Source: Candidatus Treponema caballi (GTDB lineage Bacteria > Spirochaetota > Spirochaetia > Treponematales > Treponemataceae). From it: 56,070 bases of DNA. The notes below the pieces were generated by a model that was not told the origin of the DNA, searched no databases, and was given only the letters and a program-made list of their open reading frames with translations. The stretch spans positions 1 through 56,070 of the forward strand of contig JAGHRS010000030.1 of the NCBI GenBank assembly GCA_018066285.1, written 5' to 3'. The position numbers were made by a program, and so were the translations under genes. How positions within the stretch are numbered: the stretch's first letter is position 1; each line of letters opens with the position of its first letter. This document shows positions 50,868-56,070 of this stretch, one piece after another.

Positions 50868-50896
50868 AGTATAGACTCACACGTGGATTTGTTCAA
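50868..50896 (-). promoter_or_regulatory. thrS promoter
   Basis: TTGAAC (50891-50896), 17-base spacer, TATACT (50868-50873). The leader is about 50 bases and carries no T-box. Confidence 0.7.
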
Positions 50897-50920
50897 TAAA
50901 GCGGGAGTGTAAGGATGGCA

Positions 50921-51060
50921 GGATGACGGGCGCATTTTGGGCACGCCCAAAACCGGGCTGCTACGGGTTCCGGCCAGCCGGCCTTCAGCCTCCTCGGCAG
51001 CCATGCTGCCTGCGGTGGCCGCTCCGCGCCCTCCGCATCCCTTGCGCGAGGTCAGTCGGC
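50921..51060. repeat. G+C-rich element with several hairpins
   Basis: 100 of these 140 bases are G or C (71%), against A+T-rich neighbours. Perfect hairpins: TTTTGGGC-AC-GCCCAAAA (50935-50952) and GGCAGC-CAT-GCTGCC (50996-51010), plus a GGCC...GGCC pair (50972-50983). It lies between the thrS promoter and the end of the defence-type operon. It could be an interspersed repeat, an integration scar, or a structured RNA; only one copy is in the window. Confidence 0.55.
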
Positions 51061-51627
51061 GACTAACGACAATTCACTTCTGTGGCAGGAAGCAACTAAA
51101 CCGTCATCGTCGTCAGACCATTCAGAAGCGACATCTTCGACAGAATAAACTGATTCCTTATAGTTTGCTGTCTTTAAGAAAATCAGTTCTTCTTCAAGAC
51201 ACCATTCTCTTGAAATAACATATGTTGAATTAGTCATTTTTATGACGATTGCTTCATCCATAGTGATTTCATAAATGGGTTTTCCTTCAGAATCTTTAAC
51301 TGTTATTTCATCCTGCACAATGATGACATCCGTAACGAAATTATCGATTTTAGTTTCATAGACAGGAGCTTCAACTATTAAAGCAAAGGGTGCGTCTGAA
51401 GTTATTTTCCTGATTTTGAATTTGGAGACATCTTCCGTATCACCAAAATATTCTGTTTCAGTTAATTCGTTACGGATCTCAACTTCATAGTCATCAGCAA
51501 TAACTTCAAGATTTCCAAATATCCTGTTCCAGCTGTCTCTTTCTTCTGATTTGATGCAGTTTATCTTTTTTCCGACAAGCCTTTTCAAGAGAGCCTTTTC
51601 TTCATCTGAAATACAAGAAAATATCAT
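51052..51627 (-). CDS. Unknown protein, last gene of the defence-like operon
   Basis: A 191-residue soluble protein, acidic, with no recognised domain. It opens FSCISDEEKALLKRLVGKKI and has long beta-type stretches (IVEAPVYETKIDNFVTDVIIV). The last residues (SCHRSELSLVAD) are coded up against or inside the G+C-rich element, so the original C-terminus may have been replaced. AAGGAGG is a strong ribosome site. It follows the KAP gene by 48 bases. Base composition is closer to the host genes than to the KAP gene. Confidence 0.65.
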   Translation of the reverse strand: MIFSCISDEEKALLKRLVGKKINCIKSEERDSWNRIFGNLEVIADDYEVEIRNELTETEYFGDTEDVSKFKIRKITSDAPFALIVEAPVYETKIDNFVTDVIIVQDEITVKDSEGKPIYEITMDEAIVIKMTNSTYVISREWCLEEELIFLKTANYKESVYSVEDVASEWSDDDDGLVASCHRSELSLVAD

Positions 51628-51675
51628 GGATTAATCCTCCTTCTCAACAAAATGAACCCAAAGCCGGTCAGTTTT

Positions 51676-53013
51676 CTAAAAAACGGAATAATCTGAAATC
51701 ATTGACACTAAATCCAAGATTAATTTTCTGTGTGTAGGGGTCAGAATATATTGACCTACACTTTTGCCACTTTTGTACTTAGGAAAATCATATACGAAGA
51801 GTGTTTGACAAAATGTATTTATATTTTGAACTAAATCATCTTTATTTTGGCTCTTACTGCAAATTTTTTGTTGATAATATTCAAAATGCTCCCCTGAAAG
51901 AACATGAACAAGAATTGAGCAATCTGTTCCATTTATGAAGGCATTATATTTTTCTGTTGATTTAAGCTTAAGTCCTATTAAACAAGGGAAAATAATGTGA
52001 ATTATGAAGTCTTTGCATTCATCTTCACAAAAACCAAAATTTCCTCGTCTCTCATAATTATCTAGAATAATACTTATATATTTTAAAAACCTGTTAATTT
52101 CTCGTTTCTGAAAACCTAAATAAGAAATAACTTCCTTACAAATTATTTCTTTGAAGCATGAAGAATTAATATCAAACTCAAGGTATTGTAAATATGTTTC
52201 TATAGGAACTTCTGGTAAATTCAGTCTCAAATCAAAAAATTTGTCCAAATATCCAGTTGCATTAAATTCTTGGCCATAGTACTGTTTCACAATATATTCT
52301 AATTCGTTTTCGTTCATTGCAAATAAGAACGTGATTTGTTCGCAACTCATATAGTGTTTGATTCTTTCAAGAAGTTGAATTGCATAGTCAGGACGGCACC
52401 TGTCAAGCTCATCTATGATAATCAGGATACGGTCACCACGTTCTGCTGATAATTTCGAAAAAAACTCTATTATTTCTTTTTGTAAGTTGTTCTCTTTTTT
52501 TATAGTATCCATCAAATCATTTACATACTTACCATTCATCAGCTCTTTTACATCAATTGTTTTTCCTAAAAATGGAATTGAAGACACCAATGTCCCTATA
52601 ACTTGTTTGATTGCACTATCAAAATCAAATTTCTCCCACTTATATTCAAGGGAAAACTGTCTGGCAATAATATATAGTAATGACAATAATGGGTCATTGT
52701 GCAAATCATTTTCCCACGCGTCGAAATAAACAGTAGCATATGTTTGTGTTAATTCAGGCTTTCCTGCAAGATTTTCAATAGACTCATGTTTACATTCTGA
52801 AAATGGATTTAAAGAATCAAGCAAAAACTGTAATTCCTTTACAAAAAAAGTTTTTCCACTGCCCCATTTTCCATCAAGGCAAATGGAAGTTGCCTCATTC
52901 ACATGATCAAGTAGTTGAGATACTTTGAAAATCCGTTCATTCAAATTTAATGCATTATTTTTCAGTGCATTCTCTATATTTTCCGCAGTTGGTTGTTTAT
53001 CGTAATTTTTCAT
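51676..53013 (-). CDS. KAP-family P-loop NTPase
   Basis: A 445-residue STAND-like NTPase of the KAP family (Kidins220/PifA). Walker A is CLDGKWGSGKTFFVKEL, the KAP-typical YFDAWENDLHNDP follows, and Walker B is ILIIIDELDRCRPDYAIQLLE. Sensor-like FLFAMNENELEYIV comes next. Unlike many KAP proteins it shows no inserted membrane helices. Bacterial KAP proteins include PifA, which excludes phage T7, so a defence role is plausible. The gene is clearly A+T-rich. The ATG at 53013 with GGTGGG is preferred, 53028 is possible. It follows the upstream gene by 28 bases. Confidence 0.82.
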   Translation of the reverse strand: MKNYDKQPTAENIENALKNNALNLNERIFKVSQLLDHVNEATSICLDGKWGSGKTFFVKELQFLLDSLNPFSECKHESIENLAGKPELTQTYATVYFDAWENDLHNDPLLSLLYIIARQFSLEYKWEKFDFDSAIKQVIGTLVSSIPFLGKTIDVKELMNGKYVNDLMDTIKKENNLQKEIIEFFSKLSAERGDRILIIIDELDRCRPDYAIQLLERIKHYMSCEQITFLFAMNENELEYIVKQYYGQEFNATGYLDKFFDLRLNLPEVPIETYLQYLEFDINSSCFKEIICKEVISYLGFQKREINRFLKYISIILDNYERRGNFGFCEDECKDFIIHIIFPCLIGLKLKSTEKYNAFINGTDCSILVHVLSGEHFEYYQQKICSKSQNKDDLVQNINTFCQTLFVYDFPKYKSGKSVGQYILTPTHRKLILDLVSMISDYSVF

Positions 53014-53041
53014 ATTTCCCACCACCATTTACTTAAGTTTT

Positions 53042-53860
53042 TTATCCCAGCGTCTTCGCCTTTCCATTAACAATGGTTTCATGCACAAAGACAATCTGTC
53101 CTTTCTTGTTCTTGTAGAAATCAGATGAAAGCCTTTTGAAGTAGCCTCTCCTGAAGTGCGGACTGACGACATCTTTCTCATTTTTCTCCAGAGCATCAAT
53201 GACTTTTTCCGATGCCTGCAGGTAATGGTTGTTTTCTGTCTTTACTCCATGCGGGACGCCCTCAGTAAGACATTCCGGGAAGGCGTTTATGTAAGCAATC
53301 AGGTTGATGGCGAACTTTGTCATTTCGTTTATTTCCTGATCCGTGTAGACGACTGAGTTTTTCTTCTCGATTTCAGTACTTGAAATGTGGAACTGCTCCA
53401 TGCCGTGGTTTATGAAAATGCGAAGCTCGTTCTGTTCCAGATATAGTGTGTAACCGAATACAAAGCCTTGTTTCATTCTTGCAGGGTGTACGCAGAAAGC
53501 AAAGTTTATGCCCTCTTCAAGTTCAGAGCATTCATCATTCTTATTTACAACTACGTTCTCACCGTTATCCCTGATGTACTGCTTTATGCCTTCAATATCC
53601 CTAATCTCTATGCTTTTGAAGAAGTCTATGAGGGCCGGCTCCGGGACATAGATGTGATACAGTTCATGGTTCAGGTCGCGTATGAAAAGTTGGGAACAGG
53701 TTGCGTCGTCAAGGCTGTAGGTAAAGTTTTTAAGATACCATTCATGGAATTGTTCTTGGGGAGTTATCAGGTTATTCTCATCGTAGATATCTCTCAGGAA
53801 TCGTCTGTATGCATCGTAGAAGACTCCGAAAGTCTTAGCGAATTCTAGGTGTTTTGACAA
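53042..53860 (-). CDS. Mobile-element protein with AcrVA2-like C-terminal motif
   Basis: A 272-residue soluble protein. The C-terminus (SPHFRRGYFKRLSSDFYKNK, then GQIVFVHETIVNGKAKT) resembles a small module I know from many phage and plasmid proteins and from the C-terminal part of the anti-CRISPR AcrVA2; the N-terminal 200 residues are not recognised. Start TTG at 53860, with AAGGA nine bases upstream. Base composition is richer in G+C than the genes on either side, so it may have a separate origin. Similarity to AcrVA2 is by motif memory and does not show anti-CRISPR action; no cas gene is in the window. Confidence 0.55.
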   Translation of the reverse strand: MSKHLEFAKTFGVFYDAYRRFLRDIYDENNLITPQEQFHEWYLKNFTYSLDDATCSQLFIRDLNHELYHIYVPEPALIDFFKSIEIRDIEGIKQYIRDNGENVVVNKNDECSELEEGINFAFCVHPARMKQGFVFGYTLYLEQNELRIFINHGMEQFHISSTEIEKKNSVVYTDQEINEMTKFAINLIAYINAFPECLTEGVPHGVKTENNHYLQASEKVIDALEKNEKDVVSPHFRRGYFKRLSSDFYKNKKGQIVFVHETIVNGKAKTLG

Positions 53861-53891
53861 TTACACTTTTCCTTAATTGAAAGAAAAAAAA

Positions 53892-54770
53892 CTAATTCGG
53901 TTGTTTAGGCCAATTTGAATCAAGCCATTGTCTGTCTTCTAACCATTGTTTTGCAGCTTTGATTGCATCATCCCTAAATGATAAAAGGCTATAATCAGTA
54001 GGTTTAATACGGTCATTGCTTTCTGTTTGTGACAAAACATACATTCCATGCCATCCATTTTCCGGAAATTCTTTTGTTCCTCCATTAACCATTCCAATAA
54101 ACTTCGGAAGTTTTAAGAAGTCACCATCTAATACAATTATTGTACTCCAGAAAAATTGCTTCATGGCTTGCATAGAGGGTTCCCTATCTCTTGTTACTCT
54201 ATCCCTGATACTAGTTTTACTTTGAATACAACCATAGCAATACTTTTTATTATTATTATTTACCAAAATATATAAATCAAAAATCGTATTCTCTATCTGG
54301 TTGTTAAGCCAATCAATATCCCGTTGCTTATTACCTAATTTACTTTCCTTAATAAGTGTGTTTAAATCTCTTTGAAGAACAATTTCTATATTGCTTCCCT
54401 TTAAAGCCTCATTACCCAATTGCTTAATCATTTCCTCAAAGGCATGTCCACTTGATTTTTTCCAACTCTGATCTGCACTAATAACCTTTGCTATCGTTTC
54501 AGCATCTTTTATACCGCTTTTGTGATGGACATGAATTTCATAAACAGTTTTCCAAATTGTTGCTAGACTTATATTCGGAAACTTTATCCATGCATCAATC
54601 GTAGTTTGCTTGATAGCAGCCTTCTGAGCAGCAATTTCAAATTGCTTCATTTTATCTGCCGGAATATCTTCCAATGAAGTATCAGAAGCTAATTCCTTAC
54701 TTGCATCTAAAACAGAACGATACCAAATGTTTTTATATTCATTTTCGCAATACTCATCTAAGTTTTCCAT
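53892..54770 (-). CDS. Type II restriction endonuclease, BsaWI-like
   Basis: A 292-residue PD-(D/E)XK enzyme. The core is FDLYILVNN...YCYGCIQSKTSIRDR: Asp in a beta-strand, then QSK with the catalytic Lys, followed by RDRVTRDREPSMQAM, as in BsaWI-type and other CCGG/CCNGG cutters. A helix SGHAFEEMIKQ gives the upstream Glu. The ATG overlaps the methyltransferase stop by one base (TAATG), so the methyltransferase is made first. The cut site cannot be read from sequence; a CCGG-centred site is my guess. It is strongly A+T-rich. Confidence 0.8.
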   Translation of the reverse strand: MENLDEYCENEYKNIWYRSVLDASKELASDTSLEDIPADKMKQFEIAAQKAAIKQTTIDAWIKFPNISLATIWKTVYEIHVHHKSGIKDAETIAKVISADQSWKKSSGHAFEEMIKQLGNEALKGSNIEIVLQRDLNTLIKESKLGNKQRDIDWLNNQIENTIFDLYILVNNNNKKYCYGCIQSKTSIRDRVTRDREPSMQAMKQFFWSTIIVLDGDFLKLPKFIGMVNGGTKEFPENGWHGMYVLSQTESNDRIKPTDYSLLSFRDDAIKAAKQWLEDRQWLDSNWPKQPN

Positions 54771-55945
54771 TATTCATTCCCCTTTAAGGTTTCAATAATT
54801 GTCTTTCCCCATGCATATGCTAATAATGGTGGAACTGCATCTCCAATTTGTTCGTACTTATCTTGAACATCGCGGTTTATGTGTGGGACAATATAAGGAC
54901 CTCCGCAAAAATCGTATGAATCTGGGAATGATTGCAATCGTGCGCATTCTCTTACTGTAAGTGCTCTGTCATAGTTTGGATGAACAAATTCATCTAAACA
55001 ATGGCTTGTTACAGTTGATGAAGGTTCTGTTGGAATCAGTCTTTGGTTTCTTGTAATAAATAACTTCTTTGGTAAAATTCTTTGTTCTTGTAATTTTTCT
55101 CTCTCTTCCCCTTCGAAACGGTTAAACAAGTCTTTCATTCCTTCTCCTTGTTTTAGGAGAGCAAAACGTTTTAACGTTGCTTCTCTATGTTTCATTGGAG
55201 TTTGATATGTAAGTACGTCAGGGGTTTTGTTTTCTCTTTTCCAAAAAGTATCATCCTTCATTAGTTTTGAGTAATCACTTTCATCTCCAGTATATTTTGT
55301 CGCTGGCTCATTTGTATTTGGAATAACATTGGGTAATCCCATGAAAGCGTCTTTTACATTTACTATTTTTTTACAGTTCGGTTTCGGTTTAACTAATTTC
55401 CAGTTTGGAAATCTTGTTGCTAAAATGAAAAAACGATTTCGTCTTTGGGGCACCCCAAAATCAGTCGCGCTTAATATGACTTGGATGAAATTTGAATATC
55501 CAGCATTGCATAATTCTTCTTTTAGAATGTCAACTATTAGTTCTTTAGATGACTTTGTTACTGTTTTTGTTGTTATAGCAGGAACATTTTCAAATAGAAT
55601 CATTTTAGCATTGCAGATTTTTGCAATTCTGATTCCTTCTCTGAAAAGGAATTGTCTGTCATCATAAAAAGAACGTGATGTGTTTCCAGCTGTAGAAAAG
55701 GTCTCGCATGGCATTCCAGAGGTAACCAAATCAATCCCTTCTTCAGGAATGAATGGAAGAATTTGTTCTGGTGTAACATTCCTTATATCAGAACAGATTG
55801 TATGAACTTCCGGGTGGTTTTTGGAATATGTATCAACACAACTTTGTATATATTCAATTGCCACTTTCGTTTCAAATCCTGCAGCGTGTAAACCTGTACA
55901 TATACCACCAGGACCACTAAAACAATCAACATGTGTAAATGCCAT
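54770..55945 (-). CDS. C5-cytosine DNA methyltransferase
   Basis: A 391-residue modification enzyme. Motif I VDCFSGPGGICTGLHAAG, motif IV SGMPCETFSTAG with the catalytic Cys, motif VI ILFENVPA, motif VIII FGVPQRRNRFFILA, motif IX RALTVRECARLQSFPDSY and motif X QIGDAVPPLLAYAWG are all intact. The target-recognition region is about residues 185-310. The ATG at 55945 is used; a TTG three codons upstream lies on the ribosome site (AGAGG nearby). It heads the five-gene operon and protects the host from the coupled restriction enzyme. Confidence 0.95.
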   Translation of the reverse strand: MAFTHVDCFSGPGGICTGLHAAGFETKVAIEYIQSCVDTYSKNHPEVHTICSDIRNVTPEQILPFIPEEGIDLVTSGMPCETFSTAGNTSRSFYDDRQFLFREGIRIAKICNAKMILFENVPAITTKTVTKSSKELIVDILKEELCNAGYSNFIQVILSATDFGVPQRRNRFFILATRFPNWKLVKPKPNCKKIVNVKDAFMGLPNVIPNTNEPATKYTGDESDYSKLMKDDTFWKRENKTPDVLTYQTPMKHREATLKRFALLKQGEGMKDLFNRFEGEEREKLQEQRILPKKLFITRNQRLIPTEPSSTVTSHCLDEFVHPNYDRALTVRECARLQSFPDSYDFCGGPYIVPHINRDVQDKYEQIGDAVPPLLAYAWGKTIIETLKGNE

Positions 55946-55996
55946 ATTTCCCAAACCTCTATGTTATCTTTACATTTCTGATTATCTTCTTTTTCT

Positions 55997-56026
55997 ATTT
56001 TACTAGAATATAAAAAAGTTCGTCAA
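55997..56026 (-). promoter_or_regulatory. Promoter of the restriction-modification operon
   Basis: TTGACG (56021-56026), 18-base spacer, TAAAAT (55997-56002), about 50 bases before the ATG in A+T-rich DNA. No controller-protein gene is present. Confidence 0.55.
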
Positions 56027-56070
56027 ATGCAGAAATGCTATCTATACAGCTTTTCTAATAACAAACATAT

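Noticed and set aside
50814-50920. T-box element before thrS
   Set aside because: I looked for the conserved T-box sequence and specifier layout; the leader is only about 50 bases with one small hairpin.
1-56070. CRISPR array, tRNA or rRNA gene
   Set aside because: No regularly spaced repeats and no tRNA-like CCA/TpsiC signatures or rRNA sequence were seen in the gaps.

Overview
The window reads as a chromosomal segment of a host-associated Treponema-like spirochaete. The reasons are: many spirochaete-style lipoproteins and cyclic-di-GMP proteins, a threonyl-tRNA synthetase that lacks the TGS domain, a DUF1846 protein, a cellobiose phosphorylase, an FbpA/AfuA-type ABC transporter, and PD-(D/E)XK transposase relics of the kind common in this genus. 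This assignment is inferred from gene content; no rRNA or marker gene is present to prove it.

Layout, left to right. 1-5.9 kb: a broken Rpn/PD-(D/E)XK gene, murI with a zinc-ribbon protein, a pentapeptide-repeat protein with a metallo-beta-lactamase-fold protein, a lipoprotein with a HExxH motif, and a HdeD-like membrane protein. 5.9-11.2 kb: a purine cluster (purE-purF-purM-TPR lipoprotein-purN, minus strand) behind a strong promoter and a guanine-class riboswitch with an enlarged P2 loop. 11.2-27.0 kb: an exported SUMF1/coiled-coil/barrel protein, NudC, a glycosyltransferase, a GH94 cellobiose phosphorylase behind an attenuator-like hairpin, a hybrid histidine kinase, DUF1846, and two tandem HD-GYP proteins.

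27.1-36.4 kb: a solute-binding lipoprotein, a LytS/YesM-type kinase and a YesN/AraC-type regulator in overlapping order (resembling HptA-HptS-HptR), followed by an AfuA/FbpA-like binding protein, a fused permease, an ATPase and an L-fucose-isomerase-fold enzyme. I read this as a sensing-and-uptake module, probably for a phosphorylated sugar or possibly iron. 36.4-50.8 kb: a transposase relic, pyrE, an AlaX-like editing protein, a hydrolase, a LacI-sensor/GGDEF diguanylate cyclase, pncC, a diaminobutyrate decarboxylase/aminotransferase pair for 1,3-diaminopropane, an HD-GYP relic, azlCD, a GH43 enzyme, argC and thrS.

50.9-56.1 kb: a 71% G+C structured repeat followed by a five-gene, mostly A+T-rich minus-strand operon: a C5-cytosine methyltransferase, a BsaWI-like restriction enzyme, a mobile-element protein with an AcrVA2-like C-terminal motif, a KAP-family P-loop NTPase and an unknown protein. 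This looks like a laterally acquired defence island.

A theme across the host genes is promoter architecture. Many genes have a TTGnnn-17/18-TAnnnT promoter whose -10 box ends 6-8 bases before the start codon, with no Shine-Dalgarno sequence. This predicts leaderless mRNAs. At least two divergent pairs appear to share or overlap one -35 hexamer. Genes inside operons, by contrast, carry clear GGAG-type ribosome sites.
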